Origin: Paraconexibacter algicola
GTDB taxonomy: Bacteria > Actinomycetota > Thermoleophilia > Solirubrobacterales > Solirubrobacteraceae
NCBI RefSeq assembly: GCF_003044185.1
Contig: NZ_PYYB01000001.1
Location: 496,001 to 560,000 of the forward strand
Direction of reading: 5' to 3'
Length of the DNA stretch: 64,000 nt
Both the position numbers and the translations under genes were made by a program. Within the stretch, counting starts at the first letter, position 1; every line of letters starts with the position of its first letter. The notes below the pieces were generated by a model. It worked only from the letters and a program-made list of their open reading frames with translations, made no database searches and was not told the DNA's origin. Shown here in pieces: positions 25,525 to 34,552 of this stretch.

Positions 25525-25629
25525 CCCGGAGCCGGCGACGAGCGGCCCGTGCAGGAGGTGACGGTCGTCACGCGCCTACTGTGCGCGCCGTCGCACCCGA
25601 TTCATGCGCGACCTGCGAGGGTCATCCCC

Positions 25630-27816
25630 ATGAACCGTGCCAGGGGGAGAGGGCGCGTGGTGCTCGGCACTGCGCTCGCCATCACGACGACGTGGACGAC
25701 CGCCGCGGGGGCGGCGACGATCCCGGTCACCGCGACGACCGACGACGGGACCGCGGCGGGGGTGTGCGAGCTGCGCGAGGCGGTGGCCTCGGCCAACGGC
25801 GACAGCGCCGTCGGCGGCTGCCCCGCCGGGTCGGGGGCGGACGTGATCACGCTCGGGTCGGGGACCTACCGCCTCGATCTCGGGGCGCTGGTCGTCACGA
25901 GCCCGCTGACGATCGACGGGGTCGGCGCGAGCAGCACGACCGTCCGCGCGTTCGGGGGGACGCGGGCGCTGACGGTGGGCAGCGGCGTCGCGGCGGTCTC
26001 CGTGACGGTGACCGACCTGCGGATCCAGGGCGCGCTCGACGGCACCGGCGAGCGGGACGGCGGCGCGATCCTCGTGCGGAGCCTCGCAGCGCTGGAGGGC
26101 GACCGGATCCACGTCGTCGGCACCGCGGGCGAGGGGACCCGCGGGAGCGCCGGGACCGCGGCGGCCGCAGGCGGCACCGGCGGGCAGGGCGGGTTCGGCG
26201 GGGCGATCGCGAGCCTCGGCACGCTCGATCTCGCCGACAGCTTCGTGACCGGCACGGCCGGGAGGGGCGGCGTCGGCGGGCGCGGCCTCAACGAGGTGTT
26301 CACGCCGCCGTCGACCCTCACCTCCGCGGCGACGAGCGGCGGGACGGGCGGCGCCGGCGGGCTGGGCGGCGCGCTGCTCAGCGCGGGGACGACGACGCTC
26401 ACGAACGTGACGGTGTCGGGCACCGCGGGGGCTGGAGGCATGGGCGGCCAGGGAGGCAACCAGGACATCGGTCCGATGGCGGCCAACGGCAACGGCGGCG
26501 ACGGCGGCAACGCCGGCGCGATCGCCGTCACCTCCGGCAGCCTCACCGCGACGCACGTGACCGTGACGGAGAGCACTCCCGGCCCGGCGGGCACCCCGCC
26601 CGCGAGCCCCAACCCGGACGCGACCCCGGGCGCCCCCGGGCAGGCCGGGACCATCGCCGGCGTGCTGCGCACCGCGGGCACGGCGACCTTCACCGGCTCG
26701 ATCCTCGGGGCGGGGACCGGCGCGGGCGGCTGCGCCGGACCGCTGAGCGACGGTGGCGGCAACCTCACGGGCGCGTCGAGCTGCCCGGGCCTCGTCGGCA
26801 CGCTCGCCCTCGGTGCCGTCGGCGCGAACGGGGGCCCGACCCCGTCGGCGGTGCCGGGCCCGACGAGCGCCGCCCTCGACGGCCGCACGAGCGGCTGCCC
26901 GGCGACCGATCAGCGCGGCCTGCCCCGCGCCGTGGCTGGAGCGTGCGACATCGGCGCGGTCGAGGTGCTGGCGCCGGTCGTGACGGTCTCCCCCGCCCAG
27001 GACGTCGGGGAGACGACCGCGACCGTGGTCGGCACGGTCGACGCCCGCTTGACGCCGACGACCGTCGCGTTCCGCGTGACCCCGAGCGGCGGGACGCCGT
27101 TCACGACGACGGCGCGGTCGGTCTCCAGCGACCCGCCCGGCGCGCGGTTCGTCGGCGAGCCCCTGTCCGGCCTGACCCCGGGGACCGATCACGCGGTCGT
27201 GGTCGTGGCGACCACCGCGTACGGCGTCGTGGAGAGCGCGGCGGGCTCGTTCCGGACGACCGGGACCGCGCCGGGGGGTAGCACGCCGGGGGGCGGCACG
27301 CCGGGCAGCGAGGCCCCGAGCGGCGGGGCGTCCTCGGGCGGTGGGTCGGGCACGACGACGCCGCCCGCGACGCCCGCGAGTCCGAGCTCCGCGCCCGCGC
27401 CGTCGAGCGACCCGGCCCCGGCCGTCGCCGCGGCGCCGCGCCTGAGCGGCCTCTCGGTCCGCGCCGCGACGCTGACCCGTCGCACGCGGTCCACCGTCCG
27501 CTACCGGCTGGACGTGGCCGCGCGCACGACGCTGACGATCGAGCAGGTCCTCCCCGGCCGGCGCAGCGGCGAGCGCTGCATCGCCGCGCGCCCCGGCCGC
27601 CGGATCGCCGCCGGCCAGCGCTGCTCACGGCTCCTGCGCCGCGCCACGATCACGCGCACCGACGCGGCCGGCGACCGCACGGTCGTCCTGCGCACGACGA
27701 TCGGCCGCGTCACGCTCGCCCCGGGCAGCTACCGGCTGACCGCGGTCGCCACCGCGGCGGGCAAGGCGAGCGCGCCGGTCAGCGCGACGTTCCGGGTGGT
27801 CGCGCCGCGGCGGTGA
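25630..27816 (+). CDS. Secreted CSLREA/parallel beta-helix protein
   Basis: A 728-residue exported protein: signal peptide (about 1-29), then a CSLREA-type motif (VCELREAVASANGD, about 41-54) that typically starts parallel beta-helix proteins. A long right-handed helix region follows with Gly-rich turns (GGTGGQGGFGGAI, GGAGGLGGALL, GGDGGNAGAI), then the CDIGAVE closing motif near 440. After it come a fibronectin-like domain, a Gly/Pro/Ser-rich linker (about 550-600) and a basic beta domain. Polymorphic outer-membrane and choice-of-anchor Q proteins share this plan. Likely a surface or extracellular adhesin-like protein; no enzyme site is evident. Confidence 0.82.
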   Translation: MNRARGRGRVVLGTALAITTTWTTAAGAATIPVTATTDDGTAAGVCELREAVASANGDSAVGGCPAGSGADVITLGSGTYRLDLGALVVTSPLTIDGVGASSTTVRAFGGTRALTVGSGVAAVSVTVTDLRIQGALDGTGERDGGAILVRSLAALEGDRIHVVGTAGEGTRGSAGTAAAAGGTGGQGGFGGAIASLGTLDLADSFVTGTAGRGGVGGRGLNEVFTPPSTLTSAATSGGTGGAGGLGGALLSAGTTTLTNVTVSGTAGAGGMGGQGGNQDIGPMAANGNGGDGGNAGAIAVTSGSLTATHVTVTESTPGPAGTPPASPNPDATPGAPGQAGTIAGVLRTAGTATFTGSILGAGTGAGGCAGPLSDGGGNLTGASSCPGLVGTLALGAVGANGGPTPSAVPGPTSAALDGRTSGCPATDQRGLPRAVAGACDIGAVEVLAPVVTVSPAQDVGETTATVVGTVDARLTPTTVAFRVTPSGGTPFTTTARSVSSDPPGARFVGEPLSGLTPGTDHAVVVVATTAYGVVESAAGSFRTTGTAPGGSTPGGGTPGSEAPSGGASSGGGSGTTTPPATPASPSSAPAPSSDPAPAVAAAPRLSGLSVRAATLTRRTRSTVRYRLDVAARTTLTIEQVLPGRRSGERCIAARPGRRIAAGQRCSRLLRRATITRTDAAGDRTVVLRTTIGRVTLAPGSYRLTAVATAAGKASAPVSATFRVVAPRR

Positions 27817-27850
27817 GGGCGGGGAGTCGTTCGCGCGGAGCCCGGAACGC

Positions 27851-28447
27851 TCAGCCGCCCGGGACGGGAGCGCCCGTGTCCTCCCGGAGGAGCCGTACGT
27901 CGACCTCGCGGTCCACGTACGTCCACTCCTCCGTGGAGCGCAGGGTCGCCACGAGGGTGTCGAACGCGTCGCGCGCGGAGGGCGCGAAGTCGAACCAGGT
28001 GACGAAGTCGAACGGCTCCGCCATCTCACGGCCGTGGAACAGTCGCCGCGCAACCTCCGGCAGGTACCGGGCGCCGGCGCTCACGTGCCGAGAGCGCTCT
28101 TCGAGCAGCTCCCGCCGTTCGTCCTGGGCCAGCGCCCACCACGCGGCGCTCTTGCGCACGAGGATCATGGCCCCGCAGGTCGCCTCCCGGCGGCCCAGCG
28201 GCGCCGAGCGCGCCGCGAGCTCGCGGGCTTCCGCAGCCGTCGCGTAGCGCGCGTGGCCGTGGACGCCGCGGACGCACCACGCCGCGTCCACCACGGGCGT
28301 GGCGGCCGGGGCGACGGTGAGTCGCGGCGCCACCGGCAGCCCCTCCCCGAGAACCGCCGTGCTGCTCTCGATCCGCCACGGGCCAGTGCGGCCTGCGGCG
28401 AAGACCGTGGGTTGCGGGACCATCCGGCTGCCGGCGGGCTCGTTCAC
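27851..28447 (-). CDS. Chlorite dismutase-family protein
   Basis: A 198-residue protein resembling the heme-binding chlorite dismutase/HemQ superfamily, C-terminal part best: RYLPEVARRLFHGREMAEPF, then DFVTWFDFAPSARDAFDTLV and LRSTEEWTYVDREV. GTG at 28447 overlaps the stop of the Rieske-TPP gene (GTGA), so the two are co-translated. Members that are not true chlorite dismutases act in heme metabolism or as peroxidases or unknown oxidoreductases. The Arg that marks chlorite-degrading enzymes cannot be assigned by eye, so activity is left open. Confidence 0.7.
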   Translation of the reverse strand: MNEPAGSRMVPQPTVFAAGRTGPWRIESSTAVLGEGLPVAPRLTVAPAATPVVDAAWCVRGVHGHARYATAAEARELAARSAPLGRREATCGAMILVRKSAAWWALAQDERRELLEERSRHVSAGARYLPEVARRLFHGREMAEPFDFVTWFDFAPSARDAFDTLVATLRSTEEWTYVDREVDVRLLREDTGAPVPGG

Positions 28448-30387
28448 GTGAGGAGCGCGTCGCTGCGGATCGACACCAGCGACGGCCCGTCCGTCGTCAG
28501 GGCGCGCTCGAGCGCGGGCACGAGACCCTCGGGCGCGTCGACGCGCTCGCCGTGCGCGCCGCACAGCGTCGCGAAGGCCGCGAAGTCCGGGTTCGTGAGG
28601 CGGGTCTGCCAGACGTCCCAGGACCCGGCGCGTTGCTCCTTGCTGATCTTTCCGAGCTCGCCGTTGTCGAGCAGGACGACGGTGATCGGCAGGCGGTTCC
28701 GGACGGCCGTGGTCATCTCCATCGCGTACTGGGCGAAGCCGCCGTCGCCGCACACCGCGACCACGCGCCGCCCCGTTCCGACGGTCGCGAGCGACGCCCC
28801 GAGGGCGGCGGGCAGCGCGAATCCGATCGACCCGAGGTAGCCGCTCATGAGGACGTCCTGTCCCTCCCGCGAGACGAAGTAGCGCCCGAAGCTGTATGCG
28901 TGGTTGCCGACGTCGACGCACAGGACCGCGTCGGCCGGCACCGCTTCGGAAAGCGCGGCGAAGACCACGGCGCTCGCGATTCCCTCGCCGCGGTCGTCGC
29001 GTGCGCGGGACTCCTTCTCGTCGCGCCAGAGCGCCCAGCGGTCGGCGACGTCGGCGCGCTGGTCGACGCGGCCGGGATCCGGGAGCGCAGCGAGCTCCGA
29101 GGCGAGCAGCTCGCACGTCATTCCAACGTCACCGAGGACCGGCGCGGCGACCGCGTGGCGCTCGCCGAGGCGCTGCGGGTCGTCGTCGACGTGGACGATC
29201 GGGTGGCCGGGGTAGATCCCGGTGTGGTTGGAGAACGACGCGCCGACGACCAGGAGCGCATCGGCTTCGTTCATGAGCCAGGAGGCGACGGGGGTCCCGC
29301 TCCGTCCGAGAACCCCGCCGGCGAGCGGGTGATCGTCCCCGACGAGGCCCTTCGCCTTGAACGTCGTGACGATCGGCGCGCCGAGTCGCTCGGCGAGCGC
29401 GCGCACCGCCTCGCGCCCGCCGCGAGCGCCGTGGCCGGCGACGATCACCGGGCGGCGAGCGCCGACGAGCACGTCCACCGCACGGCCGAGCGACTCCTCG
29501 GAAGGCCGGGCGGCGCGCGCGGACGTGCGACCGGCGTAGGTCGCTGCCGACCGCGTCGCCGGCAGGGTCTGCGCGTCGTCGTCGAGGATCAGGTGCGCGA
29601 CCCCGCGTCCGGTCGTCGCCCGCCGGACCGCTTGGACGGCGAGCTCGTCCGGGCGGGCATGTGGCGTGAGTTCGGCGGTCCACAGCGCGACGTCGCCGAA
29701 CGCCGCCGAGAGGTCGAGGTCCTGGAAGGCCCCGAGGCCGCGCACCGACGAGGACACCTGCCCGGTGAGCGCGACGACGGGAGCGCCGTCGAGATGCGCG
29801 TCCCACAGTCCGGTGATCAGGTTGGTGGCCCCGGGCCCGGCGATCGTGAGACACGCTGCCGGGCGGCCGGTGAGCTTGCCGTACGCGCTCGCGGCGAACG
29901 CGGCCGCGCCCTCGTGGCGGATGCCGACGTACGTGAGCTCACCGCGCTCGGCGCAGCGTCGCAGCGCGTCGGCCATCCCGAGGTTCGAGTGCCCGACCAT
30001 CCCGAGCACGTCGGTGACACCGCAGGCGACGAGCGTCTCGGCGAGGACGTCGGACATCGTCCGCTCATGCTCGGGCTCGGGATCGAGCGCCACGTAGATC
30101 CCGTCCGCCCGCTCTTCCACCGGGTGGCTCGGAACGCCGTCGCCGAACGCGCTGTCCCCCGTGAGCGGGCAGAAGTCGTATCCGTGCCAGGGACAGCGCA
30201 GGAGACCACGCTCGATCGTCCCCTCCCCAAGCGGCCCGCCCTGATGAGGGCAGCGGTTGTCGATCGCGCCCCAGCGCCCGTCGAGGTGCGTGAGCGCGAG
30301 GGAGCGGTGGCCGACGGTGACGGTCGTGACGCGACCGTCCGGGAGGGACGCGGGATCGTCGAGGACGCGGTGCCAGGTGACGGTCAT
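28444..30387 (-). CDS. Rieske [2Fe-2S] domain fused to TPP enzyme
   Basis: A 647-residue fusion. Residues 1-105 form a Rieske ferredoxin domain with C46-x-H48 (CPHQGG) and C65-x2-H68 (CPWHGYDF). Residues about 111-647 are a complete thiamine-pyrophosphate enzyme of the acetolactate synthase/pyruvate oxidase class: catalytic Glu159 in IRHEGAAAF, a central domain, and the TPP motif GDG (547-549) with N575 about 26 residues on. Pyruvate oxidase or 2-oxoacid decarboxylation linked to electron transfer is plausible, the cluster taking electrons (inference). ATG at 30387 is 8 bases after TACGGT. It is coupled to the downstream chlorite-dismutase-like gene. Confidence 0.85.
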   Translation of the reverse strand: MTVTWHRVLDDPASLPDGRVTTVTVGHRSLALTHLDGRWGAIDNRCPHQGGPLGEGTIERGLLRCPWHGYDFCPLTGDSAFGDGVPSHPVEERADGIYVALDPEPEHERTMSDVLAETLVACGVTDVLGMVGHSNLGMADALRRCAERGELTYVGIRHEGAAAFAASAYGKLTGRPAACLTIAGPGATNLITGLWDAHLDGAPVVALTGQVSSSVRGLGAFQDLDLSAAFGDVALWTAELTPHARPDELAVQAVRRATTGRGVAHLILDDDAQTLPATRSAATYAGRTSARAARPSEESLGRAVDVLVGARRPVIVAGHGARGGREAVRALAERLGAPIVTTFKAKGLVGDDHPLAGGVLGRSGTPVASWLMNEADALLVVGASFSNHTGIYPGHPIVHVDDDPQRLGERHAVAAPVLGDVGMTCELLASELAALPDPGRVDQRADVADRWALWRDEKESRARDDRGEGIASAVVFAALSEAVPADAVLCVDVGNHAYSFGRYFVSREGQDVLMSGYLGSIGFALPAALGASLATVGTGRRVVAVCGDGGFAQYAMEMTTAVRNRLPITVVLLDNGELGKISKEQRAGSWDVWQTRLTNPDFAAFATLCGAHGERVDAPEGLVPALERALTTDGPSLVSIRSDALLT

Positions 30388-30424
30388 GCGAGGGGACCGT
30401 ACGCCGTCGGGGAGGGCACGCCCA

Positions 30425-31072
30425 TCACAGCGCCGCCCGCACGGCCGACCAGAAGGCCAGCAGCGCGTCCTCGTCGAGGTCCTCGGTCTGCGCTCCGGTG
30501 AAGCCGACCGCGTTCCACATGTCCCCGGACGGAGGCGCGTTCCACGTGGCGACGTAGGCATACGGTCGCGGGTGGTTCTCGTCCCCGGGCGACACGCCGT
30601 ACGTGGCGCGACGATCCGCCGGGCCGAGCTCGATCGCGACGTCGAAGTGCTCGGGCCAGAGGACGACCTCACTCACGTCGTCGTCGTCGGTCGCGATCGC
30701 CCGGAGGCGCGTGAGGGCGCCCGCCCCGACGGCGTGCGCGGCGTGGACGAGCGCGGCGGCGTCCGGATCGACGGCGAGCTCCCGGTCGGGAACCGGGAGC
30801 GTCCGCAGGCCCACGTGGTCGGCGGCCTCGCCGAGCGTGCGGATCGGGGCGAGGTGCTCGGTGCCGTCGGGATCGGCGCGGAGCACCGACGTGCCCCGCA
30901 CGCCGACTCGCCCACCGGCCGGGAGCGGCGGTGTCGCGAAGCCGCCAGCAATGATCGTCAGCGCGATCTCGTTGCCGGTCTCCTGCACGCGGAGTGGCGC
31001 GATGACGTGCTCGGCGAGCTGGTGGAGGGCGGTTCGGGTCTCGACGAGGCGGGGGATGTCCATGTCGGTCAT
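30425..31072 (-). CDS. Conserved-looking hypothetical protein
   Basis: A soluble 215-residue protein without recognised domain. The N-terminal helix (RTALHQLAEHVIAPLRVQET) is followed by mixed beta segments and the C-terminal GDENHPRPYAYVATWNAP, a motif that looks conserved. No signal or membrane segment. ATG at 31072 is preferred; an in-frame start nine codons upstream (31099) is also possible, and neither has a clear ribosome site. It is 37 bases upstream of the Rieske-TPP gene on the same strand and may belong to that transcript. Confidence 0.6.
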   Translation of the reverse strand: MTDMDIPRLVETRTALHQLAEHVIAPLRVQETGNEIALTIIAGGFATPPLPAGGRVGVRGTSVLRADPDGTEHLAPIRTLGEAADHVGLRTLPVPDRELAVDPDAAALVHAAHAVGAGALTRLRAIATDDDDVSEVVLWPEHFDVAIELGPADRRATYGVSPGDENHPRPYAYVATWNAPPSGDMWNAVGFTGAQTEDLDEDALLAFWSAVRAAL

Positions 31073-31127
31073 GTCCGGCGGACGGGCGGGACGTTGCATC
31101 CGCGGGGACCCGTTTCGTGATCGTTCA

Positions 31128-31562
31128 TCACCGCGCGGACGAGGTGGCGACCGTCGCGACGCCGACGACGGTCTTGTGGACGAGCTCGCGGGCGACGTCC
31201 GCGCGGCTCCAGCGCACGGGTGACGCGGCGCCCCCGACGAGCGCGAAGAGCGCCGCGTCGACCGCGACGAGCGTCACGGCGATCCCCGCGGCCCGAGCGA
31301 CGGCCGGGCGGCTCGTGCCGAGGACCTCGTCGAGGACGACGGCCGTCGCCGTCAGCGAGAGCTGCATCGCGTGCGTGACGGGGCCGCGCAGTTGGCCTGG
31401 GATCTCGACGCCGAGCAGTCGACTCGCGACGTCCGCCGGGCCCGTGCTGGGCGCGCGCCCGCTCGCGCGCATGTCGACGGTCTGGCTCGCCAGCATGGCG
31501 GCGTCGACCAGGACGGCACGCCGGGCGAGGCGCGCCGGTGTCGCGGGGAGAGATGAGGTCAT
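31128..31562 (-). CDS. Small membrane protein
   Basis: A 144-residue protein with two or three hydrophobic helices (MQLSLTATAVVLDEVLG; VARAAGIAVTLVAVDAALFALVGG; possibly HKTVVGVATVAT). No known family was recognised. The weak ribosome context before the ATG leaves the start slightly uncertain. Confidence 0.5.
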   Translation of the reverse strand: MTSSLPATPARLARRAVLVDAAMLASQTVDMRASGRAPSTGPADVASRLLGVEIPGQLRGPVTHAMQLSLTATAVVLDEVLGTSRPAVARAAGIAVTLVAVDAALFALVGGAASPVRWSRADVARELVHKTVVGVATVATSSAR

Positions 31563-31733
31563 GGAGATCGTCGTCCCGCGAACCCGCCACAGCGTTACGC
31601 GCGACGTGGCGGCGGTGACCGGCTCGTTCTCGGCACGGGACCGGTCTGCCGCGTGTGAACCGGCGATCGTGCCGTCGCGGTCGCGCAGTTCGACACGGGC
31701 GAGTCGCGCCCCACTCCAGGCGCGGGGCGTCGC

Positions 31734-31985
31734 TCAGCGGGTCCGACGCCAGCGCTCGAACACCGCACCGAGGTCGGTCCGCATGCGCTCGTCGAGATCC
31801 GTGTCACGCAGCGCGCCGGCGGCGGCGATGGTCACGCGGATCTGCTCGAGGTAGCGGGTGCACGCCGGGCAGTCGGCGAGGTGCCGTTCGAGGCGCGCGC
31901 GGTCGTCCGGAGCCAACGCGTCGTCGAGGTACTCGGTCACGCGCTCGACGAGCTCGCGGCAGTCCATCTGGGGATCCGCCGTCAC
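31734..31985 (-). CDS. Zinc-finger anti-sigma factor
   Basis: An 83-residue soluble anti-sigma protein: a short helix DCRELVERVTEYLDDAL, then the H-x3-C-x2-C zinc motif (HLADCPAC) and a C-terminal helix. It lacks a transmembrane segment, so it is the cytoplasmic ZAS type that often responds to redox stress. GTG at 31985 overlaps the sigma-factor stop (GTGA), a standard coupled sigma/anti-sigma pair that keeps their ratio fixed. Confidence 0.85.
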   Translation of the reverse strand: MTADPQMDCRELVERVTEYLDDALAPDDRARLERHLADCPACTRYLEQIRVTIAAAGALRDTDLDERMRTDLGAVFERWRRTR

Positions 31986-32635
31986 GTCGCGAAGTCCTCC
32001 GCGAGCATCTCGCGGCACCGCGCCCGCGCGCGGTGCAGGAGCACGCGCTGATTGCCCGGCGTGAGCTTCAGCATCGAGCACACCTCCTCGGCGGGCCAAC
32101 CCTCGACGTCCCGCATCGTGATCACGAGACGTTGCGCCGCCGGAAGGGAGGCGATCGCCGTGGCGACGAGCCGCCGCGTCTCGTTGAGCGCCAGCGCCTC
32201 CTCCGGAAGGTTCTCCCAGCGCGACGGGGGTGCGGCCCAGTGGCGCGGCCACGACCGGTGGTCGTCCGGAAGGAAGCGCTCCGCCGGGACGGCCGGCGCG
32301 CCGTCGTCGAGCTCCGCGGCGACGAGGCTCGCGAACGGAAGCGCCCGTGCCTCCGACGCGCCCCGCGTCAACGCGCGGTTGACGAGGATCCGGAAGATCC
32401 AGGTGCGCAGCGACGAGCGGGCCTCGAACCGGTCGAGACCGCGCAGGACGCCGAGCCACGTCTCCTGGACGACCTCCTCGGCGACTGCCTGCGTGCTCAC
32501 GTAGGACCGCGCGACGCGCAGCAGCGCGGGCGTGTGACGCCGGACGAGCGCGCCGAACGCCTCCTCGTCCCCGCCGCGGAGCGCCGCGAGGACGCGTGCG
32601 TCGTCCGTCTCGACCTCGCGTTCGCGCAGCGGCAT
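31982..32635 (-). CDS. ECF RNA polymerase sigma factor
   Basis: A 217-residue sigma-70 family ECF factor. Region 2 has VRRHTPALLRVARSYV and AEEVVQETWLGVLRGLDRF; region 4 has the HTH VEGWPAEEVCSMLKLTPGNQRVLLHRAR. The linker between the regions is longer than usual (about 60 residues, Pro/Trp-rich). It is followed and bound by the overlapping zinc anti-sigma. A TATCCT box ends 9 bases before the ATG, suggesting a leaderless or nearly leaderless transcript. The target regulon is unknown. Confidence 0.88.
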   Translation of the reverse strand: MPLREREVETDDARVLAALRGGDEEAFGALVRRHTPALLRVARSYVSTQAVAEEVVQETWLGVLRGLDRFEARSSLRTWIFRILVNRALTRGASEARALPFASLVAAELDDGAPAVPAERFLPDDHRSWPRHWAAPPSRWENLPEEALALNETRRLVATAIASLPAAQRLVITMRDVEGWPAEEVCSMLKLTPGNQRVLLHRARARCREMLAEDFAT

Positions 32636-33128
32636 CCCGTGGTGAGGATACGAAGCCGACGCGCCGCGATCACCGGGCCGCCCTGAACGCCGCGGAACTC
32701 CTCGAAGGGCTGCTCCGGGCGCTCAAGCCGGCCAACAAGGCAGGAATAGATTCGTGCCGTCCAGCCCCCTGCGTTTGGTCCACTCGGGGTGTCGTGTTCC
32801 GCCCCCTGCTCTTTTGGAGAGGGAGATTTCACCGCCTGGTGACCGCAGCGCATGGAGCGCCGGGCCTGGTCCTCTGTGGTTGAGGGAAGTGACGCTCACC
32901 GGCTGCCCCGTCCGGCAGCGCGCGCGAAATTGTAGCCTGAGCGCTTGGGGTGGTAGCCCGGGGACGAGCCGCGCGCCGCGCGGCACGCCAAACCGCATCG
33001 GAGAAGTTCACCGAGCAGCGTCGAAGACGCCCGCGGCTCGCCCTGTCGAGCAGGGCGCCGGCCGACTTCTCGCCGCGCGCCTGGGACTCCGGGCCGGTTT
33101 CGTGCTTCGAGTCCGCCCCCGGAAACGC
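32636..33128. other. Gene-free region beside the island
   Basis: About 490 bases between the sigma gene and the island's left end without a convincing coding frame. It contains a perfect GC palindrome GCCGCGCGCCGCGCGGC near 32969-32985 and a hairpin CGCCCTG-N5-CAGGGCG at 33039-33057. These could belong to a structured RNA or be old tRNA-downstream sequence; I cannot match a known RNA family. Confidence 0.4.
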
Positions 33129-33155
33129 GAAAACCCCGCGATTTGCGGGGTTTTC
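33129..33155. terminator. Terminator left of attL (original tRNA-Arg terminator)
   Basis: Perfect 11-bp stem GAAAACCCCGC / GCGGGGTTTTC around GATTT, with A-runs and T-runs on both flanks so it can act in both directions. It lies 3 bases outside the left 46-bp repeat. Before integration it would have followed the tRNA-Arg gene. Confidence 0.65.
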
Positions 33156-33158
33156 TTG

Positions 33159-33204
<46 letters not shown>

Positions 33205-33287
33205 AGCCTAGAGGCCGAACAATGGCCCCCGGAACCAGGGTTTTAGCGGGTATTCTTCGAGTTTCCTCCGATTGCGTCGAGCTGCTT

Positions 33288-33311
33288 GGGGAGAAAAACG
33301 GGGAGAAAAAA
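33288..33311 (+). repeat. Left-arm repeats GGGGAGAAAAA
   Basis: Two adjacent copies of GGGGAGAAAA(A), starting at 33288 and 33300, lie between attL and the integrase gene. Matching GGGAGAAAA/GGGGAGAA copies lie inside the right end. They are probable integrase arm-type binding sites. Confidence 0.5.
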
Positions 33312-33343
33312 CATCCGCCCCATGCGGTAGCGTTCTTGAGGTC

Positions 33344-34552
33344 ATGGCGACCCTCGATCCGACCTTCTCCCGCTCCGTCTCCGGCCACGTGAAGCTGCGC
33401 CGCGGCAAGCTGCGCTCGACCTGGTACGCCAAGTGGCGCGACGCCCAGGGCGTGCAGCGCGAGCGCAAGCTCGGCCTGCTGTGGGACCAAAAGGGCACCG
33501 CCCCCGCCGGCTACCTGACCGAGAAGGACGCCGACGCCCAGCTGCAGGCGATCCTCACCGACGCCCGACGCGGCGCCGTCGAGCAGGTCCGCACCGGCGT
33601 GACCTTCGACGTCGTCGCCGACGACTGGCTCGCGTGGGGCCTGCGCGACCGCGACTGGAAGCCCTCGACCGCCTCCGACAACCGCTCCGTCGTAAACGCC
33701 CACCTGCTGCCAGCCTTTCGCGGCAAGCGCGTCGAGAAGATCACCCCCGAGGACATCGAGCAGTGGCGCGACGAGCTCGTCGACGACCGCGGCGCCAGCC
33801 GCCGCACCGCCAACAAGTGCCTGATCGTGCTCGGCGCGATCCTCGAGCGCGCCGTCAAGGTCCACGGCCTGCTGCGCAACCCCGCCCGCGAGGTCGCCAA
33901 GCTGCGCGTCCGCTACGACCCCAACCAGTACGACTTCTACTCGCCCGAGGAGATCGAGCAGCTCGGCAAGGGCGCGGCCTCAGACCAGGACCGCACCGTC
34001 TTTCTCACCGCCGCGTTCACCGGCCTGCGCATGGGCGAGCTGATCGCGCTGCGCTGGGGCGACGTCGACTTCGACACCGAGGCCCTGCACGTCTACGGCT
34101 CCTACTCCCTCGGAACGCTCACGGCCCCGAAGTCCGGCCTGACCCGGACCGTGCCGATGGCCGAGCAGGTCCGCGACCTGCTCAAGGACCACCAGAAGCG
34201 GGTCCCGCACGCGCGGACCGATCTCGTCTTCCCCGGCGAGCGCGGCGAGTTCCTCGACGGCTCAGCCCTGCGCCGCCGCTACAAGAAGGCCCTGGAGAAC
34301 GCCAAGCTCCGCAAGCTGCGGTTCCACGACCTGCGCCACACGTTCGGCTCGATCGCGATCAACCAGGCCACGATCGTCCAGGTCCAGGCGTGGATGGGCC
34401 ACGCCGACGTGCAGACCACCATGAAGTACATGCACCACCGCAGCCGCGCCGGCGACGCCAAATTGCTGTCGGCTGCATTCCGGCCCAAGAAGAAGGCCAA
34501 ACCACGATCGACCGCTGCCGCACACGCGAAGCCGACCACCGCCTCAGCGTGA
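33344..34552 (+). CDS. Tyrosine recombinase (integrase)
   Basis: A 402-residue phage-type integrase. The N-terminal arm-binding region (about 10-80, RSTWYAKWRDAQG) precedes a SAM-like core-binding domain (about 85-180) and the catalytic domain with R229 (TGLRMGEL), K263, H328-x2-R331 (HDLRHT), H353 (MGHA) and nucleophile Y362. The Lys-rich tail is typical. It catalyses integration into and excision from the tRNA-Arg site. ATG at 33344 is chosen because it starts right before the arm domain. Its stop overlaps the SIR2 start (GTGA), an unusual coupling of an integrase with cargo. Confidence 0.93.
   Translation: MATLDPTFSRSVSGHVKLRRGKLRSTWYAKWRDAQGVQRERKLGLLWDQKGTAPAGYLTEKDADAQLQAILTDARRGAVEQVRTGVTFDVVADDWLAWGLRDRDWKPSTASDNRSVVNAHLLPAFRGKRVEKITPEDIEQWRDELVDDRGASRRTANKCLIVLGAILERAVKVHGLLRNPAREVAKLRVRYDPNQYDFYSPEEIEQLGKGAASDQDRTVFLTAAFTGLRMGELIALRWGDVDFDTEALHVYGSYSLGTLTAPKSGLTRTVPMAEQVRDLLKDHQKRVPHARTDLVFPGERGEFLDGSALRRRYKKALENAKLRKLRFHDLRHTFGSIAINQATIVQVQAWMGHADVQTTMKYMHHRSRAGDAKLLSAAFRPKKKAKPRSTAAAHAKPTTASA

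Noticed and set aside
23314-27816. 4.5-kb plus-strand open frame
   Set aside because: Only 25630-27816 is real (signal peptide, CSLREA). The upstream part is the antisense shadow of the LVIVD and LuxR genes.
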